DNA of 64,000 nt from Sphingopyxis chilensis. GTDB lineage: Bacteria > Pseudomonadota > Alphaproteobacteria > Sphingomonadales > Sphingomonadaceae. Every line of letters starts with the position of its first letter. Positions within the stretch are counted from its first letter, which is position 1. The position numbers and the translations under genes were made by a program. The DNA lies in assembly GCF_035930445.1 (NCBI RefSeq), contig NZ_CP142394.1:1087501-1151500 (forward strand), read 5' to 3'. Shown one piece after another: positions 53,267 to 61,582 of the stretch. The notes under the pieces were generated by a model. It was not told where the DNA came from, searched no databases, and saw only the letters and a program-made list of their open reading frames with translations.

Positions 53267-53296
53267 AGACCGCGAAACCGGCTCGAGGAGAGCGAT

Positions 53297-54652
53297 ATGG
53301 AAATCGGAATGCCAAGGGCGGGCAAAGGCGAAGCGCGCCATGCCGCCGCATGGGCGTGGTACGGGCTCGGCGTGCTGCTGATGACGACGCTCTTCGCCTT
53401 CGTCGTGCGCCAGATGCTCAGTCTGATCGCGCCGGCGCTGCAGACCTCGCTCGGCTTTTCCGACTTGCAGCTCGGCATGTTGCAGGGGCTCGGCATGGCG
53501 GTCTTCGCCAGCATTGCGAGCTATCCGATGGGCTGGCTCGCCGACCGGTTCGGGCGCCGCCTCCTCCTCGCGCTCGGCGTCGCCTGCTGGTCGCTCGCGA
53601 CCGCGCTCTTCGCCTTTCAGGACAGCTTCGGCGGCCTGTTCGCCGCAACGATCGGGATCGCGATCGGCGAGGCAGGTCTCGCCCCGATCGTCTTTGCCCT
53701 GATCCCCGATCTCTTTCACGAACGACAGCGCAACACCGCGAACTTCATCTTCTACGGCGGCTCGCTGCTCGGAGCCGGACTTGGCATGGCGCTGGGGGGC
53801 GCGATGCTGCAATGGCTGGCGGGCGCGCATGGCAGTCTCCCCGGCTGGCTGGCCGGTATCGACAGCTGGCGCCTCGCGATGATGCTGATCGCGCTGCCGG
53901 GGCCGATCTTCTTCTTCCTCGTCCTGACCATGCCGCTCGATCGTCAGGGGAGCGAAACGGCAACGCCGATCGCGACCGATGACGCGGGTTCCCGCGATTT
54001 CATACCCTATGCGACCGCGCATTGGCGCACGCTCGCCTGCATCTTCGGGTCGATTTTCGCGATGGCCGTCGCGATGACGTCGGGGCTGATGTGGTTTCCG
54101 CTGGCGCTGCCGCGCGCCTTCGGGATCGATCCCGCGACGGTCGGGGTCGGGCTGGGCACCGCGATCACGATCGCGACGATCGTCGGCGTGCTGCTCGCCC
54201 CGCTGATGCTCAGGCTGCGCCGGACGGATGCCGGTCTCGGCCCGGTCAGGGCGGCCGCGATTTTCGTCGCGCTGACCCCGCTGCCCGCCGCTTTCCTGCC
54301 GTTCGCGACCTCGGCGTTTCAGGCCTATGCCATCGCGGCGGTGCAGGGCGCGCTGGGTATCGCCGCCTCCTCGCTGATGCCCGGCGTGCTGCAGAAACTG
54401 GCGCCGCCGCACCTGCGTTCGCGCGTTCTGGCGCTGCTCGGCATCGTCAACGCGCTGGCGCTCGCCGTGTCGCCGCTGGCGGTCGGCTCGATCTCCGGGC
54501 TGATCGCGGGGCCGCGCGGCATGCTCTACGCCATCACGATCGTCAGCCTGCCGTCGCTGATCGTCTCGGCGATACTGATGGCATTCGCACCCGGCCCCTA
54601 TGCCGCTACTCTGCGGGCGATCCGGCCTCAGCTTTCGAAGGATTTCTCATGA
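53297..54652 (+). CDS. MFS transporter
   Basis: A 451-aa permease with twelve hydrophobic segments. The MFS signature between TM2 and TM3 reads GWLADRFGRRLLLAL. It carries a central cytosolic loop near residue 215 (DRQGSETATPIATD). GAGGAGAG precedes the ATG. Its stop overlaps the amidase start by ATGA, so it most likely brings the amidase substrate through the inner membrane after passage through the TonB receptor. Confidence 0.93.
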   Translation: MEIGMPRAGKGEARHAAAWAWYGLGVLLMTTLFAFVVRQMLSLIAPALQTSLGFSDLQLGMLQGLGMAVFASIASYPMGWLADRFGRRLLLALGVACWSLATALFAFQDSFGGLFAATIGIAIGEAGLAPIVFALIPDLFHERQRNTANFIFYGGSLLGAGLGMALGGAMLQWLAGAHGSLPGWLAGIDSWRLAMMLIALPGPIFFFLVLTMPLDRQGSETATPIATDDAGSRDFIPYATAHWRTLACIFGSIFAMAVAMTSGLMWFPLALPRAFGIDPATVGVGLGTAITIATIVGVLLAPLMLRLRRTDAGLGPVRAAAIFVALTPLPAAFLPFATSAFQAYAIAAVQGALGIAASSLMPGVLQKLAPPHLRSRVLALLGIVNALALAVSPLAVGSISGLIAGPRGMLYAITIVSLPSLIVSAILMAFAPGPYAATLRAIRPQLSKDFS

Positions 54653-56067
54653 CGACGACGCTATCGACCGGCCCCGCGCCTGCGGACATGACCGCCATGC
54701 GCGAGGCGATGGCGTCCGGTCGCGTCACCGCGTCCGCGCTGGTCGAACAGGCGATCGAGCGCGCCGAAGCGGTCAACCCGCAGCTCAACTTCATCGCCTG
54801 GCCGACCTTCGAGCGCGCGCGCAGCCAGGCGGGGGAGTCCCGATCCGGCCCGCTCGCCGGGGTCCCGACGCTGATCAAGGACATGCTCCCCGAAAAGGGG
54901 ATCCCCGCGAGCTTCGGCTCGGCCGCGCTGCGCGATTTCATCGCGCCCGACGACGCGCCTTACACGCGGGCTCTCGCGAGTACGGGGCTGATCTCGATCG
55001 CGCGCTCGGCAATGCCCGAACTGGGGCTCAACGCGGTCACGGAATCGCCCTTGCTCGGTCCGACGCGCAACCCGTGGAACCCCGATTATACGCCAGGCGG
55101 ATCTTCGGGCGGCGGGGCGGCGGCGGTTGCCGCCGGGGTGGTCCCGATCGCGCACGCGAGCGACGGGCTCGGATCGATCCGCCACGGTGCCGCGCCTTGC
55201 GGCCTCGTCGGCCTCAAGCCGTCGCGCGGGCGCAATGCCGGCGAAGAAACATTCCGGTCGATCGCCGACCTGACGGTGAACGGCTGCGTCAGCCGCACGG
55301 TGCGCGATACCGCGGCCTGGATCGAGGCGACGCAGACGCGCGACCCGAGCTGTCTGCCGCCGGTTCCGTTGGTGACATCGCCGGTCGATCGCCGCCTTCG
55401 CATCCATGCCTATAGCCGGGTGATGCGGACCGGCGAACTGCCCGACGCCAGCGTCCAGCGGGTTTTGGGCGAGGCGATCGCATTGCTCGGCCGGCTCGGC
55501 CACCGGGTTTCGGATGCCGACGTCCCCTTTGACGGCGCGCGCGCGATGGAGCTCCTCGGCACGATCACCGAAGGCATGTTCTGCCGCCGGCTGGGGATGC
55601 TTTCACAAGCGATCGGCATCGAGGTCAAAGCCGAAGACCTCGAGCATCGGTCGGCGACGCTGATCGCGGCGGGCGCGGCGATAAGCGATGAGCAATTCGC
55701 GTCGGCATGGACGACGATCGAGGGCGTCGTCGCCGCCTATCTCGACCGGCTCGAACAGATTGATGTCTGGATGACGCCGACACTCAGCACGGAGATTCCG
55801 CGTATCGGCGTCTTCGGGCCCGATGTTGCATGGGACGACCAGAAGGACGCGCTCATCGATTATGCGGGCTATTGCTGGATCGACAATTTCGCGGGCTCGC
55901 CGGCGATCAGCCTCCCGATGGGATTCAGCGACAACGGGCTTCCCGTCGGCGTCCAGTTCGCGACGCGCCCCGGCGGCGAAGACCTGTTGCTCGCGCTCGG
56001 CTATCAGCTCGAAGCCGCGATCGAATGGCACCGCCATATCCCCCCGATCTGGGCCGGGGCCCGGTGA
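54649..56067 (+). CDS. Amidase-signature hydrolase
   Basis: A 472-aa enzyme with the Ser-cisSer-Lys triad: Lys in [12 protein letters not shown], cis-Ser in [11 protein letters not shown], Ser in [23 protein letters not shown] is characteristic of the 6-aminohexanoate cyclic-dimer hydrolase (NylA) group and aryl amidases rather than GatA. The overlap with the MFS gene shows co-translation. It probably opens an imported amide; the true substrate is unknown. Confidence 0.9.
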   Translation: MTTTLSTGPAPADMTAMREAMASGRVTASALVEQAIERAEAVNPQLNFIAWPTFERARSQAGESRSGPLAGVPTLIKDMLPEKGIPASFGSAALRDFIAPDDAPYTRALASTGLISIARSAMPELGLNAVTESPLLGPTRNPWNPDYTPGGSSGGGAAAVAAGVVPIAHASDGLGSIRHGAAPCGLVGLKPSRGRNAGEETFRSIADLTVNGCVSRTVRDTAAWIEATQTRDPSCLPPVPLVTSPVDRRLRIHAYSRVMRTGELPDASVQRVLGEAIALLGRLGHRVSDADVPFDGARAMELLGTITEGMFCRRLGMLSQAIGIEVKAEDLEHRSATLIAAGAAISDEQFASAWTTIEGVVAAYLDRLEQIDVWMTPTLSTEIPRIGVFGPDVAWDDQKDALIDYAGYCWIDNFAGSPAISLPMGFSDNGLPVGVQFATRPGGEDLLLALGYQLEAAIEWHRHIPPIWAGAR

Positions 56068-56119
56068 CGGCGCTTTTTTCGGGAACGTCCGCAAAGCGAC
56101 GCCACGGGTGCTGCCGATG

Positions 56120-56236
56120 TCATCGTGCCGACCGATTGCCGTCAAGCGCATAGAGGATAAACGCGGCCAGTCCCACAATCGGCATCAGATTCGCAAAGAG
56201 CGCGAACCCGATGCCGATCAAAATAAGGTCGGCCAT
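56120..56236 (-). CDS. Small membrane protein (38 aa) downstream of copC
   Basis: The ATG is 4 nt after the copC stop. The product MADLILIGIGFALFANLMP goes on with a second hydrophobic stretch VGLAAFILYAL and a charged end DGNRSAR, i.e. one or two short TM segments. In many copC loci the next gene is copD (about 300 aa); here only this tiny frame is present. It could be a genuine small membrane protein or a vestige. No family recognised. Confidence 0.5.
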   Translation of the reverse strand: MADLILIGIGFALFANLMPIVGLAAFILYALDGNRSAR

Positions 56237-56240
56237 GGCC

Positions 56241-56624
56241 CTATTTTACGGTAAAGCTGAACTCGCTTCCCATACGGTGCGTATCGGCGCCCGCCGCCGC
56301 CCATTTTACCTTGTAGGTGCCGGGGACGAGCGCGCGCTTAACCGCAAGCGTCATCGACTTCCCGTCCTTGCCCATCATCGGCGTCGCGGGGATTTTCATC
56401 GGGGCATGATTGGCCATGCCGGGCATTCCCGTCATCACCACCTCTGCCTTGACGGTCGACGCAATGACCTTTTCGTTGAACCTCAGTGCGATCGAGGTGA
56501 CCTTCGAAACCGTTGTGTTCGCGGCGGGTGTGGACCCGACGAGCTTGGCGTGCGCGCTGGCCGGCGTCGAGGCGAGAAGCAGCGTCAGGACGGCGGTCGC
56601 AGCAGGGAGGAGGGACTTGATCAT
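56241..56624 (-). CDS. copC: Copper resistance periplasmic protein CopC
   Basis: A 127-aa periplasmic copper chaperone. The signal peptide ends TPASA, leaving His as the first mature residue (HAKLVGSTP), which is the Cu(II) ligand of CopC, and DTHRMGSEFSFTVK supplies the second His. A Met-rich loop (MTGMPGMANHAPMK) could bind Cu(I). GGAG lies 7 nt before the ATG. It is divergent from the CnrYXH-like genes. Confidence 0.93.
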   Translation of the reverse strand: MIKSLLPAATAVLTLLLASTPASAHAKLVGSTPAANTTVSKVTSIALRFNEKVIASTVKAEVVMTGMPGMANHAPMKIPATPMMGKDGKSMTLAVKRALVPGTYKVKWAAAGADTHRMGSEFSFTVK

Positions 56625-56769
56625 AAATGCTCCATTTTCGGGTCTGTCCTGCTAATACGCAAATCTGCAAACCGCCCCTTGGAAAATCTGACATGGCGGA
56701 ATGGATTATTTCCAAGGGATACCGAGATTGCGCGCGTATGACCTTGGGAAGGACTGGCAGGAAAAGTCG

Positions 56770-57033
56770 ATGGACGAACTCCGGATATTGAATGAAGCGA
56801 AGCTGCCCGCTGCCCTCGACACGCTCGACGAGCATGTTCTCGCCGGCCTGGCGGGGCGCCAGCGCGAGGCGGCGTCCATGCGGCGCATGATGGCGTTTGC
56901 CGCGTTCGTCTCGCTGGGCGGCGGATTCGTTGTTGGCACCGCCGTCGTGCCCCCCGCCGTGGCTGCGAGCCCGATCACGCCTCTCATTCCAGCCAGCCCG
57001 CTGGCTCCCTCGACCTTGCTGGATTCGCGTTGA
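56770..57033 (+). CDS. CnrY-like membrane anti-sigma factor (probable)
   Basis: An 87-aa protein with a cytosolic N-terminal helix region of about 40 residues (MDELRILNEAKLPAALDTLD, HVLAGLAGRQRE), one TM segment (MMAFAAFVSLGGGFVVGTAV) and a Pro-rich periplasmic tail. Size and topology match CnrY, which holds the ECF sigma factor at the membrane. AGGAAAAG precedes the ATG. It overlaps the next gene by one base. Sequence similarity to CnrY is weak; the call depends on position before a CnrX-like sensor and an ECF sigma. Confidence 0.65.
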   Translation: MDELRILNEAKLPAALDTLDEHVLAGLAGRQREAASMRRMMAFAAFVSLGGGFVVGTAVVPPAVAASPITPLIPASPLAPSTLLDSR

Positions 57034-57473
57034 TGACGTCGTCGCGCCGTCTGCTGATCTTTGGTCTGGTCGCGTTCATCGCCGCGCTTGCCGGTGTAAT
57101 TGCCGGACGATTCGTCGTCGAGACGCCCCGCGCCAGCGAAACCGAACTGCATGCGCTTCTTCACAATGAGCTGAAGCTTACGCCGGCGCAGCAGGTGAAG
57201 ATCGATCGGATCGAAGCGAAATTCGGGCTAAGGCGCGACGCCCTCGAACTCGATATGCGCGCGGCCAACATCCGGCTCGCCCAAGCGATCGAAGCCGAAC
57301 ATGGCTATGGTCCCCGCGTCACCGAGGCCATCGACGAGACGCACCGCGTGATGGGCGAGCTGCAGAAGGAAACGCTCCAGCATCTGTTCGCGATGCGCGT
57401 CGTTCTCGATCGCGACCAGGCGGAGATGTTCGACAGGCGCGTGGTCAATGCGCTGACCGCCGATGCGCGGTGA
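57033..57473 (+). CDS. CnrX-like periplasmic metal sensor
   Basis: A 146-aa protein with an N-terminal TM anchor (LLIFGLVAFIAALAGVIAG) and an all-helical periplasmic domain. All five ligands known for CnrX are present at the same spacing: H40, H44, E61, H117 and M121 here correspond to H42, H46, E63, H119 and M123 there (motifs LHALLHNEL, RIEAKF, QHLFAM). In the CnrX scheme, metal binding changes the grip on CnrY and frees the sigma factor. The start and stop overlap both neighbours. Confidence 0.88.
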   Translation: MTSSRRLLIFGLVAFIAALAGVIAGRFVVETPRASETELHALLHNELKLTPAQQVKIDRIEAKFGLRRDALELDMRAANIRLAQAIEAEHGYGPRVTEAIDETHRVMGELQKETLQHLFAMRVVLDRDQAEMFDRRVVNALTADAR

Positions 57474-58054
57474 GCCTCGATCTTTCGCAATGTAGCGACC
57501 GCGACCTTGTCGCTCTTGCAAGAGCCAGCCAGCAGCTGGCCTATCGCGAGTTGCTGCGGCGCTACAAAGCGCCGGTGTTTCGCCTGATCCGCAGCAATAT
57601 CGGCGATCCGGACGAAGCGATGGACCTGACGCAGGAGACCTTTGTCGCCGGTTTCGCAGCGCTTGGCCGATACGATCCCGACCGGCCCTTCCGGATCTGG
57701 ATTGCGAGGATCGCGCTTAACAAGTGCCGCGACTGGGCGCGGCGGCGCACAGTCCGTTCATTCTTCGCTCGCGCGCTGCCGCTTGAAAGCGCGCATGATG
57801 TCGCCGGTGACGGACCGGCGCCCGACGCCGAGGCGGCCGACCGAGCCGAACTCGCGCGCGTTCGCGCCGCTATGTCGCGCCTCGCGCCGAACTTGCGCGA
57901 GGTACTCGTTCTTCGAGGTGTAGAGGAGCTTACGCAGGCCGAGACCGCCGAGCTCCTGCAAATCAGCGAAAAGACGGTCGAGACACGTCTCTACCGGGCT
58001 CGAACGAAACTGAAGACGTTCCTCGACGAACCATCCACGCGTGCGACGGGGTGA
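57470..58054 (+). CDS. ECF sigma factor (CnrH-like)
   Basis: A 194-aa sigma-70 family factor starting at a GTG that overlaps the CnrX-like stop. Region 2 (YRELLRRYKAPVFRLIRSNI, DPDEAMDLTQETFVAGF) and region 4 (LAPNLREVLVLRGVEELTQA, LLQISEKTVETRLYRARTKL) are complete and no region 3 is present. It should direct RNA polymerase to the metal-resistance promoters, probably its own operon and copAB. Confidence 0.93.
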   Translation: MSLDLSQCSDRDLVALARASQQLAYRELLRRYKAPVFRLIRSNIGDPDEAMDLTQETFVAGFAALGRYDPDRPFRIWIARIALNKCRDWARRRTVRSFFARALPLESAHDVAGDGPAPDAEAADRAELARVRAAMSRLAPNLREVLVLRGVEELTQAETAELLQISEKTVETRLYRARTKLKTFLDEPSTRATG

Positions 58055-58150
58055 ACGTGCGTTGCGCGCAGTCGATTTCGTCCAAAAGGCTGAGGGGCGC
58101 GCGGTTGCGCTGCGTATGACAAACGAGACAAGGCAACATCCGGGAATTTT

Positions 58151-59944
58151 ATGCAGATAGACAGGCGTCGTTTCGTGAGCGGAGCATTGGGCGGGGGCGC
58201 TGTCGCCGCATTGGCGCCCTGGTTTCCGGCCTGGGCTCAAACTGTGTCGCCAGGAATTGTCGCGCCGCTCCCGACCGTGTCCGGTAACGACATCAGCCTC
58301 CGTATCGCGCGGCAGACGATGCGGATCGACGGCAAGATCAGCCGCGCGATCGGCGTCAACGGCACCGTGCCCGCGCCGCTTGTCCGCCTGAGGGAAGGGC
58401 AGACGGCGCGCCTGACGGTCATCAACGATCTCGATGAGGACAGCTCGATCCATTGGCATGGGTTGATTCTGCCGTTCCAGATGGACGGCGTCCCGGGCGT
58501 CAGCTTCCCCGGGATCAAACCGCGCTCGAAATTCGTTTACGAATTCCCGGTGGTCCAGTCGGGGACCTACTGGTACCACAGCCATTCGGGGCTGCAGGAA
58601 CAGCTCGGCCATTATGGCCCGATCGTCATCGATCCGGCGGGTCCCGACCCGATCGGCTATGACCGCGAGCACGTCGTGGTGCTATCCGACCACAGCCAAT
58701 TGTCGCCCGAAGCGATCTTCCGCAAGCTGAAGGTCAACCCGGGGCATTTTAATATGCAGCGCCAGACACTGTCTGGGCTGCTCGCTGGCAAGGACCAATC
58801 GCTGAAGGAGCGCGTCGAGTGGGGCGCGATGCGAATGGATCCGACCGACGTCGCCGATGTCAATGGATCAACCTACACCTTCCTCGTCAACGGTCACGGC
58901 CCGCGCGACAATTGGACCGCGCTCTTTAATCCCGGCGAGCGCGTCCGTCTGCGGATCATCAACGCCTCGGCGATGACGATCTTCAACGTCCGCATTCCCG
59001 GCATCAGGATGACCGTCGTGCAGGCCGATGGCCTCAACGTGGTCCCGACCGAGATCGACGAGTTCCAGATCGCCGTTGCCGAGACGTACGACGTCATTGT
59101 GACCCCGGTCGAGGAGCGCGCCTATACGCTGGTCGCCGAAGCCAGCGACCGATCAGGGATGGCGCGCGCGACGCTCGCCCCCCGCGCCGGCATGGCCGCC
59201 GAGGTGCCGCCGCTGCGCGAGCGGCCGCTGGCGACCATGAAGGACATGGGTATGGGTGCCATGTCGGGCAGCACGGCTGGCGATGCCACTTGTACCCCTG
59301 AACATGCCGCGATGGGCCATTGCACCCCGTCCGCCGATGCCGCACAAACAGATCATGCCGCGATGGGGCATGGCGATGGCGGCATGCAGCACAGCATGCG
59401 CGATTTCGACGTCGCCCCCCAGGTCAAACGCGACCCGAGCGTCCAGACCATCTCGCCGATGCCGGTCGACCGCATGGGCGAGCCCGGCCAAGGCCTGGAA
59501 GATGTCGGGCACAAGGTGCTGACCTATCATGATCTGGTCGCGCTCGAGCGCAATCCCGACGTGCGCGCCGCGGAGCGCTCGCTCGACATCCATCTGACCG
59601 GCAACATGGAGCGGTTCATGTGGTCGTTCGACGGCGTCAAGATGTCGGACCATCACGAGCCGATACCCTTCATTGAAGGGGAGCGGGTGCGGATCAACCT
59701 CATCAACGATTCGATGATGAGCCACCCCATCCACCTCCATGGCCATTTCTTCGAACTGGTTACGGGGAAGGGGGATCGCTCGCCGCGCAAGCACACGGTC
59801 CTCGTCCAGCCCGGCGGCACTGCCAGCTTTGACTTCACCGCCGATGCGCTCGGCGACTGGGCGTTTCACTGCCACATGCTTTACCATATGCACGCAGGCA
59901 TGATGCGCGTCGTCAGCGTCCGTCCGAAGGGAGACGCCGCATGA
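58151..59944 (+). CDS. copA: Multicopper oxidase CopA
   Basis: A 597-aa periplasmic copper oxidase exported by Tat (MQIDRRRFVSGALGGGAV). The four copper-binding motifs are intact: HWHG near residue 100, HSHSG near 142, HPIHLHGH near 523 and HCHMLYHMHAGM near 573. Between cupredoxin domains 2 and 3 is a Met/His-rich insert (KDMGMGAMSG) with C-T-PEHAAMGHC, a motif it shares with CopB. GGGA precedes the ATG. It oxidises Cu(I) to Cu(II) and sequesters copper. Confidence 0.96.
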   Translation: MQIDRRRFVSGALGGGAVAALAPWFPAWAQTVSPGIVAPLPTVSGNDISLRIARQTMRIDGKISRAIGVNGTVPAPLVRLREGQTARLTVINDLDEDSSIHWHGLILPFQMDGVPGVSFPGIKPRSKFVYEFPVVQSGTYWYHSHSGLQEQLGHYGPIVIDPAGPDPIGYDREHVVVLSDHSQLSPEAIFRKLKVNPGHFNMQRQTLSGLLAGKDQSLKERVEWGAMRMDPTDVADVNGSTYTFLVNGHGPRDNWTALFNPGERVRLRIINASAMTIFNVRIPGIRMTVVQADGLNVVPTEIDEFQIAVAETYDVIVTPVEERAYTLVAEASDRSGMARATLAPRAGMAAEVPPLRERPLATMKDMGMGAMSGSTAGDATCTPEHAAMGHCTPSADAAQTDHAAMGHGDGGMQHSMRDFDVAPQVKRDPSVQTISPMPVDRMGEPGQGLEDVGHKVLTYHDLVALERNPDVRAAERSLDIHLTGNMERFMWSFDGVKMSDHHEPIPFIEGERVRINLINDSMMSHPIHLHGHFFELVTGKGDRSPRKHTVLVQPGGTASFDFTADALGDWAFHCHMLYHMHAGMMRVVSVRPKGDAA

Positions 59945-61131
59945 CCCGCGCAACGCTTTTCCTCGCGGGCACAGCCGCGCTCGCCCTCGCCGTTCCGGTC
60001 ACCGCGCAGTCGGTGGATCATTCGTCGATGCCGGGCATGACCATGCCCGCCGAACCGAAGTCTGCTGCCACGCTGCAGTCGTCCTCGCCGCCGCAGCCCG
60101 AACCCACGCCGATGCCCGATATGAGTCACGGCGGCATGGACATGAAACCGAAGGAGGCAAATTGCGCGCCCGAGCATGCGGCGATGGGCCATTGCACGCC
60201 TGAGGCGGAGTCTTCGGGCAAGGAAGCTTCAGGCGCGCAAATGCCGAATATGGACGCGATGGACCATGGTACGGCCGTCCCGTCCGACCCCGACTGTCCG
60301 CCCGAACATGCCAAGATGGGGCATTGCACGCCGAAGGTCCCCACTGCGGGCATGGACGGGATGAGCGGGGCAAGCGGCACCGACTTGCCGCCGGGGGACG
60401 CTGCCGCGCCTGCACCGCCAAGCGACTGGTACGCCGACCGTATCTATTCCAAGGCCGAAATGGAGCATTCGCGCCATGCGATGATGGAAGAAAATGGCGC
60501 ACAGAAGATCGCCTTCATCAGTTTTAACCTCGCTGAATATCAGGCGCGCAAGGGACGTGACGGTTTCCGCTGGGACGGTGAGGCCTGGTATGGCGGCGAC
60601 ATCAGCCGACTGACCCTCAAGAGCGAAGGCGAAGGCGTCTTTGGCGAGGGCATCGAAGAGACCGAGACACAATTGCTCTACAGCCGAGCCGTCGGCCCCT
60701 ATTTCAATGCGCAGGCGGGCATCCGGCAAGATCTCGGGCCCGGTCCTGATCGCACTTATGCGACGGTCGGTTTCGAGGGTCTCGCGCCCTATTGGTTCGA
60801 GGTCGAAGGCGCCCTGTTCTTGTCGCACAAGGGCGATCTGCACGGCCGGCTTGAAGGCTATTATGATCAGCGCATCACGCAAAGGCTGGTCCTCCAGCCG
60901 ATGGCGGAAGTTAACTTCGCTTTGCAGGATGTTCCGGAAATCGGGGTCGGGTCCGGCTTGTCCGACATGGAGCTCGGACTGCGCCTGCGCTACGAAATCG
61001 TGAAGGAATTTGCGCCCTATGTGGGGGTCGAATGGGCGCGCAAGGTCGGCGATACCGCGCGCTTCGCTCGCGCAGCGGGCGATGATGCCGACAGCGTGAG
61101 CTGGGTCATGGGGGTCAGGTCCTGGTTCTAA
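59941..61131 (+). CDS. copB: Copper resistance outer membrane protein CopB
   Basis: A 396-aa protein with a signal peptide (MTRATLFLAGTAALALAVPVTAQ). It has a Met/His/Pro-rich N-terminal half with two copies of C-x-PEHAxMGHCTP (residues 75-87 and 119-131), and a C-terminal beta-barrel domain (DGFRWDGEAWYGGD, GPYFNAQAGIRQDLGPGPDRT, ending SWVMGVRSWF). The ATG overlaps the copA stop. It likely binds copper at the outer membrane. Confidence 0.94.
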   Translation: MTRATLFLAGTAALALAVPVTAQSVDHSSMPGMTMPAEPKSAATLQSSSPPQPEPTPMPDMSHGGMDMKPKEANCAPEHAAMGHCTPEAESSGKEASGAQMPNMDAMDHGTAVPSDPDCPPEHAKMGHCTPKVPTAGMDGMSGASGTDLPPGDAAAPAPPSDWYADRIYSKAEMEHSRHAMMEENGAQKIAFISFNLAEYQARKGRDGFRWDGEAWYGGDISRLTLKSEGEGVFGEGIEETETQLLYSRAVGPYFNAQAGIRQDLGPGPDRTYATVGFEGLAPYWFEVEGALFLSHKGDLHGRLEGYYDQRITQRLVLQPMAEVNFALQDVPEIGVGSGLSDMELGLRLRYEIVKEFAPYVGVEWARKVGDTARFARAAGDDADSVSWVMGVRSWF

Positions 61132-61582
61132 CCTCGGCTGGCGGAACAAAGGCACGGGCAAGGTCCGCTGCTGCGAACCGCCTTTCACAGGAGCGGTAGC
61201 CGGAAGTCGATCAAATCCGGCGGACGGCGTCGCTCATTTCTCGCGTGACTGCAGGAACAGCGCCCGCGCTGGCCGAGCGCGTGTATTCCTTATCAACATT
61301 CATCGTTTTGTGAGGATCCGGGCGCGCGCGACGTCGTCCCGTCGTGGTAATTAAATTACACGAAAGGAACGTCGGGCGGCGCTCATCGTCAGCTTCGCTA
61401 CCCCAGGTGAAAAAAGATGTCGCGTCGGTGAGGGGTAAGTCTTTGGGATGCGTATTAGCAATATCCGGTGCGACCTATCAACGCATAACTAACCAATTGA
61501 ACAATCACGCTTTTTTCTGTTGACCTGTATATACAATTGATGCTCTCTAAGGTTCATTACGCAACCAAAAAGGGGGTTTCGC
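61132..61582. other. Long intergenic region before the last receptor gene
   Basis: 451 bp. The first part is GC-rich and featureless. From about 61480 it is AT-rich and carries a perfect 10-bp palindrome TGTATATACA (61526-61535) that may be an operator or overlap the promoter. I saw no ORF with a ribosome site on either strand. Confidence 0.6.
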
